A DNA stretch of 64,000 nt from CALKJU01 sp035326425 (lineage in GTDB: Bacteria; Pseudomonadota; Alphaproteobacteria; Geminicoccales; Geminicoccaceae): positions 1 through 64,000 of the forward strand of contig DAOLFG010000016.1 of assembly GCA_035326425.1 (NCBI GenBank). Direction: 5' to 3'. The translations under genes were made by a program, and so were the position numbers. Of this stretch, positions 34,797 through 44,047 are shown in pieces. The notes under the pieces are model-generated. The model was not told the DNA's origin, searched no databases, and saw nothing but the letters and a program-made list of their open reading frames with translations. How positions within the stretch are numbered: the stretch's first letter is position 1; each line of letters begins with the position of its first letter.

Positions 34797-35702
34797 TCAG
34801 GAAGGTGTGCCGTCCTGCAGCAGTGCCTCGACAGCCGCGCGGTCTGCCATTCCGTCCCAACCGCGGCCATGCGCCGCTTTCAGGGCTGCGGCGGCGGCGG
34901 CGAAGCGTGCCGCTTGCAGCGGCTCGCGTCCCTCGCAGAGACCCAGGGCATAGGCGCCATGGAAAACGTCGCCGCAACCCGTCGTGTCGACGGCGGTCAC
35001 CTCGAAGGCCGGGACATGCACGGTCTCGCCGTTCAGCAGCCAGAGGCTGCCGGCGGCACCGCGCGTCACCGCGAGCACCTGGTCCGGCATCGTGGCGCAG
35101 CGCCGCAGCTGCTCGGCAGCGTCGCCTTCGCCGGCAAAATCCCTCAGCCCCTCGCTGGAAAAAACCACGTGGCCCGCCTTGCCGATCAGGCGGGCGGTGG
35201 CGGCGGGCGGGCCCCCGTCGGCATCCAGCACCGTGACAATGCCCAGGGCGCGCGCCCGGTCGAGGGCGAGCTCCGCAGCCGCCGGCCACCGGCTGTCGAC
35301 GAGGACGATGCCGGCATCCTCGATCCCGGCCTTTCGGAGCCTGCCCGGATCGGCGGGGGCTGCCCGGCGGTCGGACACGATGCTGCGCTCGCCTCGCCGG
35401 TCCACGAGCACGATGGAGCGCAGGGTGCGACGGTCCGCGACCACGACAACATCGCTGCAATCGACGCCGTGGCCGCGCATGGTGCGGACCGCCGCTTCGC
35501 CGGCGGGATCGGCGCCGACCCAGCCCCAATAGGACGCGGCACCTCCCAGACGACAGATGGCGACGGCTGCCGTAGCCGCTGGCCCACCATAGCGCTCACT
35601 ATAATGCAGTACGTCTGTCTTGATGCCGGAGGCCGGGATGGCGGCGACGTGAAAGACCTCGTCATGAACGAGATTGCCGACACAGACGATTCTGCGCTTC
35701 AT
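34797..35702 (-). CDS. PfkB-family carbohydrate kinase
   Basis: Ribokinase-fold sugar kinase of about 301 residues. The N-terminal VGNLVHDEVF strand and the Gly-rich ERYGGPAATAAVA motif precede the C-terminal PfkB signature DTTGCGDVFHGAYALG, which contains the catalytic-base Asp and the anion hole. ATG 35702 is used; the longer frame covers the operator region. It is divergent from a DeoR regulator, and CTTTCCGC-type repeats lie between them. It would phosphorylate a sugar or keto-sugar acid that the class II aldolase nearby could then cleave. The substrate is not deducible. Confidence 0.85.
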   Translation of the reverse strand: MKRRIVCVGNLVHDEVFHVAAIPASGIKTDVLHYSERYGGPAATAAVAICRLGGAASYWGWVGADPAGEAAVRTMRGHGVDCSDVVVVADRRTLRSIVLVDRRGERSIVSDRRAAPADPGRLRKAGIEDAGIVLVDSRWPAAAELALDRARALGIVTVLDADGGPPAATARLIGKAGHVVFSSEGLRDFAGEGDAAEQLRRCATMPDQVLAVTRGAAGSLWLLNGETVHVPAFEVTAVDTTGCGDVFHGAYALGLCEGREPLQAARFAAAAAALKAAHGRGWDGMADRAAVEALLQDGTPS

Positions 35703-35844
35703 GATGCCGTCATCGTTGGTTGTGAGCAGGCCCGGCTTGCTTGTCCATCCGCGAGAGCAGGCCGGCCGGAGCGAAGCCGGCGGCGCCATTCCTTGTGCCG
35801 CCAGGTGCCGGCGGGTTGCGGCGGCCGATGTCGCAGCAATCACC

Positions 35845-35869
35845 TCTTTCCGCAACCTCTTTCTCCGCA
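35845..35869. promoter_or_regulatory. Repeat resembling DeoR half-sites between kinase and regulator genes
   Basis: CCTCTTTCCGCAA is followed directly by CCTCTTTCTCCGCAA, a near-perfect direct repeat. Its core CTTTCCGC (35845-35852) recurs in the perfect inverted repeat CGCTTTCCGC/GCGGAAAGCG upstream of the aldolase gene. It is a plausible autoregulatory site for the DeoR protein. Confidence 0.45.
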
Positions 35870-35908
35870 ATCGCGAATTGCTTTCAATGGTCGCCGGCTG
35901 TATCGCTG

Positions 35909-36709
35909 ATGGCCGCCATGATTCAATTGAGCAGCCGCCACAACGAAATTCTCAATATTCTCGCCCAGCGTGGCTATGTTTCGATCGAGGAAATGGTCGT
36001 GACGTTCGACGTCTCGGCGCAGACACTGCGTCGCGATCTCCAGATGCTTTCCGATCGAGGGTTGCTGCGGCGCCATCACGGCGGTGCCAGCGCCAGCATC
36101 AGCACGGCCAACCTCGACTACGGACAGCGTCATGTGGAGATGGCAGCGGCGAAGGTTTCGATCGGGCGCACGGCCGCCGAGCTGGTGATGCCCGGCAGCT
36201 CGCTTTTCCTCACGCCGGGGACGACGGTGGATGCGCTGGCCAGGGCCATCGCCGACCGGCGCCCGAGCAGTCTGCGCGTCGTGACCAACAGCACGATCGC
36301 CGCATCGCTCCTGGAGCAATGCCCCGACATCTCGATTCAGCTCACCGGAGGCGTCTGGATGCGGCGCAACCGGTCGCTCGGCGGCATGCCGGCGGTCGCC
36401 CTGATCGAGAACTATCGCTGCGATCTGTTCCTGACCAGCGTCGGTGCCATCGATCCGGACGGCAACCTGCTCGAATATCGGGAAGAGGACGTGGTCGTCA
36501 TGCGTGCCATGTTCCGCAACGCGCGGCGCAAGGTGCTCCTGGCCGACCATACCAAGTTCACCCGCGTCGCCACGTCCCGCCTCGCGCATCTCAGCGAGGT
36601 GAGCACCCTCGTCACCAACCGCAAGCCGAGCCCTGCCGTAGCGCGGCTGATCGACGAAGCCGGCTGTGAGCTGATCGTCTCGGAGCCCGCCACGAAGGCC
36701 GGCGGCTGA
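35909..36709 (+). CDS. DeoR-family transcriptional regulator
   Basis: Regulator of about 266 residues. The DeoR helix-turn-helix spans roughly residues 4-60 with RHNEILNILAQRGYVSIEE and FDVSAQTLRRDL, followed by LLRRHHGGA, the family hallmark. The C-terminal DeoRC effector domain has LFLTPGTTV, VVTNS and ADHTKF; such domains bind sugar phosphates. ATG 35909 or 35918 is the likely start, neither with a strong ribosome binding site. It is expected to control the kinase, aldolase and importer genes around it. Confidence 0.88.
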   Translation: MAAMIQLSSRHNEILNILAQRGYVSIEEMVVTFDVSAQTLRRDLQMLSDRGLLRRHHGGASASISTANLDYGQRHVEMAAAKVSIGRTAAELVMPGSSLFLTPGTTVDALARAIADRRPSSLRVVTNSTIAASLLEQCPDISIQLTGGVWMRRNRSLGGMPAVALIENYRCDLFLTSVGAIDPDGNLLEYREEDVVVMRAMFRNARRKVLLADHTKFTRVATSRLAHLSEVSTLVTNRKPSPAVARLIDEAGCELIVSEPATKAGG

Positions 36710-37106
36710 GGATCGGCGAGGCGCCGGGCAGCAGGAGGAGCCGACCTGCCCCGGCTCCGGGCGGGCTGTCCTGCCGTCGCCGCCAGGCAACTCGCCGCAT
36801 TCGGCCGCTTTCCGCATATCGTCGCACCATGCGCGGAAAGCGAAAATATCGCTTGCGGAAGCGAAATGCGCATGTACGGTCAGTGGTCAGAATCATGAAG
36901 TTTGGCGAAGGGAGCGCCATCTTCCATGCGGACGGCGGCAGGGCTGCCGTGTTCGGCAATGTCTCCAGAGACGTGACATCGGCAGGGCGTCGCTCCTGCT
37001 CGAGGATCGGCCTGCGCCACTTCCGGTTGGCAGGTGGCCCCGCTGCTGCAATCCATGGTTCGCGTGGCATCGCCCGTCGCGAATCCTACTCGAAAAGGTA
37101 TGACTT
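36710..37106. promoter_or_regulatory. Regulatory region upstream of the aldolase operon with DeoR-type operators
   Basis: No gene is seen. The region holds a perfect 10-bp inverted repeat, CGCTTTCCGC (36806-36815) and GCGGAAAGCG (36833-36842), with a 17-base gap. A third related copy GCGGAAGCGAAAT lies at 36855-36867, within CGCTT-GCGG-AAGCG (36850-36863). The GCGGAA-GCGAAA repetition is typical of DeoR-family multi-site operators. A long leader of about 240 bases follows before the ATG at 37107. Confidence 0.55.
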
Positions 37107-38516
37107 ATGGGCTGCTCGTCGCTCGCCGAGCTCGAGAACGATCTGAAGGCGATCAATGTCGATTTCTCCGGCGGGTCTCCCGATTTCTCCGGGAGCAGGC
37201 GGCCGCCGGACGAGATGATCGACAGGTGGGCGAGAACGGCGGCCGTGGCGGAGCCCGAGGCGCGCGCCGTGGCTGTCTGGGCGATCCGGGAGGCGGCCCT
37301 TGCCGCCGGCATCGTGCCGAGCTCCATCCAGGAGCTCTATCTCGCACGTGCCGCCGGGAAATGGTCGGGGAGGACGGTCCCTGCCATGAACCTGCGGGGG
37401 TGGACCTATCACACCTGCCGGGCGGTCTTTCGCGCCGCGAGAAAGATGGATTCGCAGCTCTTCATCTTCGAGCAGGCCGTCGCCGAGGCCATCTATGCGG
37501 CACAGCCGCCGGTCGAATATGCCGCTGGCGTCCTGGCCGCCGCCCTGCGCGAAGGGCATGAAGGGCCGGTCTTCCTGCAGGCCGACCACGACCAGGTCAA
37601 CGCGCAGGCCTACCGGAAGGACGCGGCCGCCGAGATCCAGCGGCTGGAGAAGATCATCCGCGGCCAGATCGATGCCGGATTCTACAATGTCGACATCGAT
37701 GCCTCGACCATCGTCGATCTGTCCCTGCCCACGGTCGAGGACCAGCAGCGCCTGAACGCGGAGCTGACCGCGCATTTCACCGAGTATGTACGTGGCCTCG
37801 AGCCGAAGGGTGTGACGATCTCCCTGGGGGCCGAGATCGGCGAGGTCGGCCACGAGAACACGACGCCCGAGGAGCTCCGGGCGTTCATGTCGGTCTATGG
37901 CGACCTGCTGCGCGCGAAGGGCGGAAATCTCGCGGGGGTGAGCAAGATCAGCATCAATTCGGGAACCTATCATGGCGGCAAGGTGCTGCCGGACGGAACG
38001 CTGGCGGCGGTCGATGTCGACTACGAGCTCTTGAGGACGATATCGGCCATCAGCCGCGAGGATTACGGCATGGGTGGGGCCGTGCAGCACGGCGCCTCGA
38101 CGCTGCCGGGCGAGCAGCTGGCCCGGTTTCCGGCGAGCGAGGCCGTGGAAATCCACCTCGCCCTCGGCTTCAACAACCTGATCTTCGATCATCCCAGCCT
38201 GCCGCAGGCCATCAAGGACGGGATCCGCGACTACACCTTCGCCCATCACGCTGCCGAGCGTGCTCCCGGCGAGACGGACGCGCAGTTCCTCTACAATACG
38301 CGCAAGAAATCCTGGAAGGTCATGAAGGAGCGGTTCTGGGACATGCCGGCCCGGGCGGAGGCCGACATCATGGAATCGCTCGAGGGCATGTTCCGCAACA
38401 TGTTCACATGGATGAACGTCGGCGGCACGAAGGGGCTCGTGCGCGAGCATACGACCCTGACGAAGATCGCACCGTCCATGCCGGCGGCCTTCCGCGGAAG
38501 GCCGGCTGCCGGTTGA
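37107..38516 (+). CDS. Class II (zinc-dependent) fructose-bisphosphate/tagatose-type aldolase family protein
   Basis: Protein of 469 residues, longer than the usual 280-360 of class II aldolases because of an N-terminal region of about 80 residues and a helical C-terminal extension. The metal and catalytic motifs are present: FLQADHD (catalytic Asp and zinc His), a Glu-rich AEIGEVGHE strand, SGTYHGGK (His) and AVQHGAST (His). It would cleave or form a carbon-carbon bond in a phosphorylated keto sugar. It follows a DeoR-type operator region and precedes an ABC importer, and may act on the product of the PfkB kinase. The specific sugar is unknown. Confidence 0.8.
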   Translation: MGCSSLAELENDLKAINVDFSGGSPDFSGSRRPPDEMIDRWARTAAVAEPEARAVAVWAIREAALAAGIVPSSIQELYLARAAGKWSGRTVPAMNLRGWTYHTCRAVFRAARKMDSQLFIFEQAVAEAIYAAQPPVEYAAGVLAAALREGHEGPVFLQADHDQVNAQAYRKDAAAEIQRLEKIIRGQIDAGFYNVDIDASTIVDLSLPTVEDQQRLNAELTAHFTEYVRGLEPKGVTISLGAEIGEVGHENTTPEELRAFMSVYGDLLRAKGGNLAGVSKISINSGTYHGGKVLPDGTLAAVDVDYELLRTISAISREDYGMGGAVQHGASTLPGEQLARFPASEAVEIHLALGFNNLIFDHPSLPQAIKDGIRDYTFAHHAAERAPGETDAQFLYNTRKKSWKVMKERFWDMPARAEADIMESLEGMFRNMFTWMNVGGTKGLVREHTTLTKIAPSMPAAFRGRPAAG

Positions 38517-38606
38517 GCGGCGGCGCGAGAAGCGCCCGCCCTCGACGGCGGGCGGATTGACAGGAGCGCGAAAGCGCGCAACCCGGATTGACCAAGGGAG
38601 GATGTC

Positions 38607-39887
38607 GTGAACCTGCAACGCGGATTTTCATCGCTGAAGCTCTCGACCATGGCCGCGGCCTTCGTGCTCGCCCTGCCTGCTCTTTCCCAGGCGCAGCAGG
38701 CGGAAGTGCGGTGGGGGCAGTGGAAGACCACCGAGGTCGGCGAGAAATTCATGGCCGAGCTGGAGGCCGCCTTCGAGGCGGACAATCCCGGCATCGACCT
38801 CGTGATGGTCGATTCGCCGTTCACGGGCTTCCATGACCGCGCGATCGTCCTGCATCAGGCCGGCAGGCTTCCCGATATCCTCATGGTGCAGGTGGACTGG
38901 GTCGCGGAGTTCGCCGACCTCGGCATGATCGAGCCGCTCGACGAGTGGATCGCCAAGGAGCCGGCGGAGTTCTTCGGCAACATTCCCGAGACCTTCCACA
39001 CGCAGTGGCGCGGCAAGCAGTATTATCTGCCGCTCGAGAGCGGCGCGGTCGCGATGTTCTACAACACCGACCTGTTCAAGGCGGCGGGCATCGACGGTCC
39101 GCCGGAGACGTGGGACGAGTTCGCCGAGTCGGCGCGTCAGCTGACGAAGCCGGATCAGATGCAGTTCGCGGTCACCGGCACGCTCCAGACCGAGCCGCCG
39201 ACGAACATGACCTACGAGATCTATCCGCTGCTGCTCCAGGCAGGGGCGACGATCATCGATTCGAAGACCAATCAGGCCGTCTTCAACAGCCCCGAAGGCG
39301 TCGCCGCCATCGAGTGGTATGCCGAGAGGATCAACAAGGACAAGATTTCCGTTCCGGGTGTCCTCAGCAACGGCGAGCGGGAGAAGCGGGCGAACTTCGC
39401 GTCCGGCAAGGTCGCGATGATGTTCGAGGGGCCGTGGGGCATCGCCATCCAGAAACAGCTCAATCCGAACCTGAACTACAACATCGCGCCGCTGCCCAAG
39501 GGGAAGCAGTACGGCACCCTGGTGCGCGGCTCGCTCAACACGGTCTCCGCCCAGGCCAAGGACAAGGAGGCGGCGTGGACGTTCATGCGCTGGCTCTCGG
39601 GGCCGAAGGGGATCGAGATGTGGTCCAAGGGGACCGGCGCCTTCCCGGCGCGGACGGACGTCGCCAGCCAGGACTGGTTCAAGGAGAAGGAGCTGTTCCA
39701 GGCTTTCGTGACCCAGATGGGCCGGGAAAATGCCGTGTCCCCCTTCCTCGTCATGCCCAACGCCGTGCAGATGAACAAGATCATGACCACGGAGATACAG
39801 AACGTCATCCAGGGCACGAAGTCGGCGCAGCAGGCGCTGGACGACGCCGCCAAGCAGTGGAACGAGATTTTCGCCGCCGCCAAGTAG
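38607..39887 (+). CDS. ABC sugar importer binding protein
   Basis: Family-1 solute-binding protein of 426 residues with a Sec signal peptide (FVLALPALSQAQQ, cleavage near residue 30). Core family blocks include AMFYNTDLFKAAGI and FASGKVAMMFEGPWG. GGGAGG lies about eight bases before GTG 38607. It lies 90 bp after the aldolase gene and upstream of two permease genes, separated from them by a strong hairpin, so that it can be made in excess over the membrane subunits. Confidence 0.9.
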   Translation: MNLQRGFSSLKLSTMAAAFVLALPALSQAQQAEVRWGQWKTTEVGEKFMAELEAAFEADNPGIDLVMVDSPFTGFHDRAIVLHQAGRLPDILMVQVDWVAEFADLGMIEPLDEWIAKEPAEFFGNIPETFHTQWRGKQYYLPLESGAVAMFYNTDLFKAAGIDGPPETWDEFAESARQLTKPDQMQFAVTGTLQTEPPTNMTYEIYPLLLQAGATIIDSKTNQAVFNSPEGVAAIEWYAERINKDKISVPGVLSNGEREKRANFASGKVAMMFEGPWGIAIQKQLNPNLNYNIAPLPKGKQYGTLVRGSLNTVSAQAKDKEAAWTFMRWLSGPKGIEMWSKGTGAFPARTDVASQDWFKEKELFQAFVTQMGRENAVSPFLVMPNAVQMNKIMTTEIQNVIQGTKSAQQALDDAAKQWNEIFAAAK

Positions 39888-39934
39888 GCTCGCTTTCCAG
39901 ACGGGGCGCCTCTTTGGTACCCCGGCGCTGTTCA

Positions 39935-39973
39935 GGGCCGGCCCGTTCATTCAGGGGCGAGGCCGGCCCCTTT
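39935..39973 (+). terminator. Stem-loop between binding-protein and permease genes
   Basis: Perfect 9-bp arms GGGCCGGCC (39935-39943) and GGCCGGCCC (39961-39969) with a 17-base loop, followed by CTTT. It ends only 15 bases before the next start codon. This is the classic position of a partial terminator or 3' stabiliser that raises binding protein over permease. Confidence 0.6.
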
Positions 39974-39987
39974 GCGAATGTCGGGAC

Positions 39988-40884
39988 ATGCAGCAGCCAT
40001 CACTCAGACAGAGATACAGCAGAGAATTTCTCGCTGCCTCGTTCCTGTGGCCGTCGATGCTGATTCTCGTCGCCCTCCTCGTCTACCCGTTGCTGGAGGT
40101 CATCCGGCTCAGCTTCTATCGGAGCAATCTGCAGAGCGAGATCTGGATCGGCCTCGACAATTACGCGACGCTGGTGGCCGATCCGCTGTTCTGGCAGGCC
40201 TTCCGGCAGACGGTGAGCTTCACCTTCTTCAGCGTGCTGCTGCATCTCGTCATCGGCCTCGCCCTCGCGCTCCTGCTCAACATGCGGATCAACCGGGTTT
40301 TCCAGTCCCTGGCGCGGGGCACGCTCATCGTCCCGTGGCTCCTGGCGCCCACCGTCGCCGGCATGATCTGGGTGCTGATGCTCGCACCCTTCGGCATCAT
40401 CAACGGCATGCTGGCCTGGCTCGGGCTGATCGACGCCGGCGCGACCATCTCCTGGCTCGGCAGTCCCGGGACCGCGCTGCACTCGGTCACCGCCATGAAC
40501 GTCTGGCGTGCCTTTCCCTTCTTCATGGTGATGCTGCTCGCCGGACTGCAGGCCGTTCCGCGCGAGCTGTACGAAGCGGCGCAGATCGACGGTGCGTCGC
40601 TGTTCCGCCAGTTCTGGCACATCACCCTGCCGCAGCTGCGCGGCGTCATCGCGACAGTCGTCCTGCTCGATTCGATCTGGACGTTCCGCGCCTTCGACCC
40701 GGTTTTCGTGATGACCGGCGGCGGACCGGCGCACATGTCGGAGGTGCTCGCGACCGTGATCTATTTCGACGGCTTCCAGAAGCTCAATTTCGGCTACGCC
40801 TCGGCGCAGGCCGTCGTCATGTTCATCGTCCTCTTCATCGTCAGCGCGTTCTACATGCGACGGGCCATGAGCAATGCAGGCTGA
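39988..40884 (+). CDS. ABC sugar permease, MalF/UgpA type (aldolase locus)
   Basis: Inner-membrane protein of 298 residues, six hydrophobic segments, EAA loop LYEAAQIDGASLFRQF and following ITLPQLRGV. The ribosome binding site is weak (GGGAC), consistent with lower expression than the binding protein before the hairpin. The next permease gene overlaps its end by 11 bp. Confidence 0.92.
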   Translation: MQQPSLRQRYSREFLAASFLWPSMLILVALLVYPLLEVIRLSFYRSNLQSEIWIGLDNYATLVADPLFWQAFRQTVSFTFFSVLLHLVIGLALALLLNMRINRVFQSLARGTLIVPWLLAPTVAGMIWVLMLAPFGIINGMLAWLGLIDAGATISWLGSPGTALHSVTAMNVWRAFPFFMVMLLAGLQAVPRELYEAAQIDGASLFRQFWHITLPQLRGVIATVVLLDSIWTFRAFDPVFVMTGGGPAHMSEVLATVIYFDGFQKLNFGYASAQAVVMFIVLFIVSAFYMRRAMSNAG

Positions 40885-41767
40885 GATGCGGGACACGGCC
40901 ACGCCGCGCAGCGGCGCCGCGAGCCGCCTGACCATGCGGCACCGGCAGCTGCTGCTGAACGCGATGGCCTATTCGCTGCTCGTTCTCGCCATCGTCATCA
41001 TCTGCATGCCGCTCGCCTGGATGCTGACGGTGTCGGTCCGTCCCAACCTCGAGGTGATGCAGATTCCGCCGGCCTGGATTCCCCAGGTCTTCACGCTGGA
41101 GGCCTATCAGAAGATCTTCCAGAACCAGCGCTATCTGGTCGTCTTTCTCAATACCATGGTCATCTCGCTGATCGTCACCGGCCTGTCGCTGTTCCTGGGG
41201 GCGTTGGCGGCCTATCCCCTGGCGCGCTTCAACTTCATTGGCCAACGCGCGGTCCTGATGTTCCTCATCATCACCCAGATGTTCCCCCTCGTCCTCCTGT
41301 GCATTCCCTATTTCCGCACCTTCGTCATGCTCGGGCTCTACGATACACGTACGTCGCTCGTCATCGTCTATCTCACCTTCACCCTGCCATTCTGCATTCT
41401 GATGCTGCGCAGCTACTTCGCCAACATTCCGCCTTCCATGGAGGAGGCGGCGATGGTGGACGGCTGCACGCGCCTGGGTGCCATCTTCAGGATCCTGGTG
41501 CCCATCTCCTATCCCGCCTTCATCGGTGCCGGGCTCTATGCGTTCCTTCTCGCCTGGAACGAGTTCCTGTTCGCGATGGTTCTCGTCGAGTCGTGGGAGA
41601 ACCGTGTCCTGACGATGGCGATCTACAGCTTCATGGCCGAGTTCGTCACGGACTGGAACACGATGATGGCGTTCTCGATGCTGGCGAGCCTGCCGCTCGT
41701 CGTCGCCTTCATCTTCCTGCAGAAGTTCATGGTCCAGGGGATGACCGGGGGGGCCTTGTCGTCCTGA
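40874..41767 (+). CDS. ABC sugar permease, MalG/UgpE type (aldolase locus)
   Basis: Inner-membrane protein of 297 residues with six hydrophobic segments and EAA-type loop SMEEAAMVDGCTRLGAIF. ATG 40874 lies inside the upstream gene; an ATG at 40886 is an alternative. It ends GMTGGALSS. The importer lacks an ATPase gene of its own, the second case in this window. Confidence 0.92.
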   Translation: MQAEMRDTATPRSGAASRLTMRHRQLLLNAMAYSLLVLAIVIICMPLAWMLTVSVRPNLEVMQIPPAWIPQVFTLEAYQKIFQNQRYLVVFLNTMVISLIVTGLSLFLGALAAYPLARFNFIGQRAVLMFLIITQMFPLVLLCIPYFRTFVMLGLYDTRTSLVIVYLTFTLPFCILMLRSYFANIPPSMEEAAMVDGCTRLGAIFRILVPISYPAFIGAGLYAFLLAWNEFLFAMVLVESWENRVLTMAIYSFMAEFVTDWNTMMAFSMLASLPLVVAFIFLQKFMVQGMTGGALSS

Positions 41768-41886
41768 CGGTGCCGGCCGCCTGCTGAGCCGTAGTGCTTG
41801 GCGATCAACGGGCCGAAGCGAGCGACCAAGGAGCAATCCCGACGATTGCCAGAGGACACTCGACCCGTTTATCGCTCTCACAACCC

Positions 41887-42891
41887 ATGCCCAAACCCAC
41901 CTTCTCCGACATCGCGGCCCGCGCCGGCGTCGGTACCGCCACGGTCGAGCGCGTGCTCAACGGGCGGGGTGGGGTGCGGCCGGGGACGGTGGAGCGGGTG
42001 CTGGTGGCCGCCCGGGCACTGGATTATCCCAGGCGGCTGCCGGAGGTGCATCGCGGGCTGTTGCGCATCGAGGTGATGCTGGTGCGGCCGGAGACCGCCT
42101 TCTACCGGCGGTTGTCGGGAGCGTTCGAGCGGGTGGCGGCGACGCTCGATCCGGCGGTCAGGGTGCATCGCACCTTCATGGAGGAGTGCCATCCCGAGGG
42201 CATCGCCGCACGGATCGCCCGGCCGGCGATGCGGCGGGCCGGGCTGATCCTGGCGGTGCCGGACCATCCGGCGATCCGGCGGGCGGTGGCCGAGGCGGTG
42301 GGATCGGGGCTGCCGGTGGTGCATGTCGTCACCCGCGCCGAGGCCAGCGCCGGCGAGCTGGTCAGCATCGACAACTATGCCGCCGGGCGGACGGCGGCGC
42401 ATTTCCTGTCGCGGATGCAGCAGCGGCCGGGCACCGTGATGGCGCTGTGCCATCCGATCTACCAGGTGCATCGCGAGCGCATGCGCGGCTTTTCCGACTG
42501 CATGCGCCAGCAGCCGCGGCCGGATCTGTCCCTGTGCTGGATCGGCTTCGGCAACGACGATGCCGGGCGGGCCACCGGGCTGGTGGCCGAGGCGCTGGCG
42601 GCGTGGCCGGATCTCGTGGGCCTCTACAATGCCGGGGCCGCCAATGCGGCGCTGGCCGAGCTGCTGCGGCGGCACCGGCCGGGGCGGCGGCTGTTCTTCG
42701 TCGGCCACGAGCTGACCGACCACACCGCGGCGGCGCTGCGCGATGGTGTCATGGACGTGGTGATCGACCAGGCGCCGGAGGCGCAGGCGAGGCGCGCCAT
42801 CGACCTGATGCTGCACAGGATCGGCCTGCTCGGCAGCGGGCTGGACAGCGCGCCGATCCGCTTCGTGGTCCACACGCCCGAGAACTGCTGA
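41887..42891 (+). CDS. LacI-family transcriptional regulator
   Basis: Regulator of 334 residues. The first 55 residues form the LacI helix-turn-helix (TFSDIAARAGVGTATVERVL, then NGRGGVRPGT). The sugar-binding domain lacks the common GFDD motif, having VGHELTDHTAAALRDG instead, as in the subgroup whose C-terminal domain is closest to autoinducer/ribose-binding proteins. It is encoded 120 bp after the importer operon on the same strand and just before the hydroxylase cassette, so either could be its target. No clear palindromic operator was found beside it. Confidence 0.85.
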   Translation: MPKPTFSDIAARAGVGTATVERVLNGRGGVRPGTVERVLVAARALDYPRRLPEVHRGLLRIEVMLVRPETAFYRRLSGAFERVAATLDPAVRVHRTFMEECHPEGIAARIARPAMRRAGLILAVPDHPAIRRAVAEAVGSGLPVVHVVTRAEASAGELVSIDNYAAGRTAAHFLSRMQQRPGTVMALCHPIYQVHRERMRGFSDCMRQQPRPDLSLCWIGFGNDDAGRATGLVAEALAAWPDLVGLYNAGAANAALAELLRRHRPGRRLFFVGHELTDHTAAALRDGVMDVVIDQAPEAQARRAIDLMLHRIGLLGSGLDSAPIRFVVHTPENC

Positions 42892-43015
42892 GGCGGCGAT
42901 CCCTGATCGGAATTGATCAAAGGAGCCGTCGCGCTCGGGGCGCCGATGGCTGTATGTGTCTTTTCGCAGGGAGGGCGCGGCGCTGGTGTGCCGCCGGGAC
43001 GCGAGGGACGTCGCC

Positions 43016-44047
43016 ATGGACGATCTGGCCTACGGCAAGCGCAACAAGCGCGGCGACTGGGCGCCGAACGAGCCGATCGAGCTGGCGCCCCTGTTCACCC
43101 TGCCGCCCAGGCCCAGGGCGTTCCTGAGGTGGCTGCCGAGCTACTTCCTGCCCTGGAACGTGATGTTCGCGCTGTCGGCGCTGGCCTACTGGGCCTGGGT
43201 CATCCCGCCGGTCGAGACGATGCGGACGCTGAGCTGGGGCTGGCCGTTGTGGCTCTATGCGGTCAACGTCGTCGCCAACCTCTTGTTCTACGGCGCCTTC
43301 GAGCTGCATCTCTACATGCTGAGGCGCCAGGACCGGCGGTTCAAGTACAACGGCAAGTTCCCGTCGGAGCAGAAGAGCCAGGCGTTCTGGTTCGAGAGCC
43401 AGAACATCGACAACATCCTGCGCACCTTCCTGTCCGGCATCACCATCTGGACGGCGGTCGAGGTGGTGGTGTTGTGGGCGTTCGCCAATGGCTGGGTGCC
43501 GTGGCTGGCCTTCGCCGAGCATCCGGTCTACCTGGCGCTGCTGGCGCTGGCGGTGCCGATCATCCACGAGTTCCACTTCTTCTGCATCCACAGGCTGATC
43601 CACACGCCGTTCCTCTACAAGTGGGTGCATTCGGTGCACCACAACTCGGTCAACCCGTCGCCCTGGTCGTCGCTGTCGATGCATCCGGTCGAGCATCTGC
43701 TCTACTTCGGCACGATGTTCTATCACCTGATCATCCCGTCCAACCCGCTGATCGCCCTCTACCAGCTGCACTTCGCCGGCTTCGGCGCCATTCCGGGCCA
43801 TGTCGGCTTCCACAATATCGAGGTGGGCGAGGACCGGCTGGTCGGCAGTCATTCCTACGAGCATTACCTGCACCACAAGTATTTCGAGGTGAACTACGGC
43901 GCAGCACTGCTGCCGCTCGACAAGTGGTTCGGCACCTGGCATGACGGCTCGCCCGAGGGCGAGGCGCTGATGCAGGAGCGCTACCGCCGGCGCAAGGCGA
44001 GGCTGGCGGCGCGGCAGGCGTCGGCGCAGAAGGCGGCCGTTCCGTGA
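43016..44047 (+). CDS. Fatty-acid hydroxylase/sterol desaturase-family membrane di-iron oxygenase
   Basis: Membrane protein of 343 residues. Four or five hydrophobic segments surround three histidine clusters that bind the di-iron centre: HEFHFFCIHRLIH, HSVHHNS and HYLHHKY. A further NIEVGEDRLVG-type loop and GTWHDG lie near the C-terminus. ATG 43016 with GAGGGACG upstream is preferred to an in-frame ATG at 42956. Enzymes of this family hydroxylate or desaturate lipid chains, sterols or carotenoids using O2 and electrons from a ferredoxin. The next two genes supply just such an electron chain, the first overlapping by 4 bp. Confidence 0.87.
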   Translation: MDDLAYGKRNKRGDWAPNEPIELAPLFTLPPRPRAFLRWLPSYFLPWNVMFALSALAYWAWVIPPVETMRTLSWGWPLWLYAVNVVANLLFYGAFELHLYMLRRQDRRFKYNGKFPSEQKSQAFWFESQNIDNILRTFLSGITIWTAVEVVVLWAFANGWVPWLAFAEHPVYLALLALAVPIIHEFHFFCIHRLIHTPFLYKWVHSVHHNSVNPSPWSSLSMHPVEHLLYFGTMFYHLIIPSNPLIALYQLHFAGFGAIPGHVGFHNIEVGEDRLVGSHSYEHYLHHKYFEVNYGAALLPLDKWFGTWHDGSPEGEALMQERYRRRKARLAARQASAQKAAVP

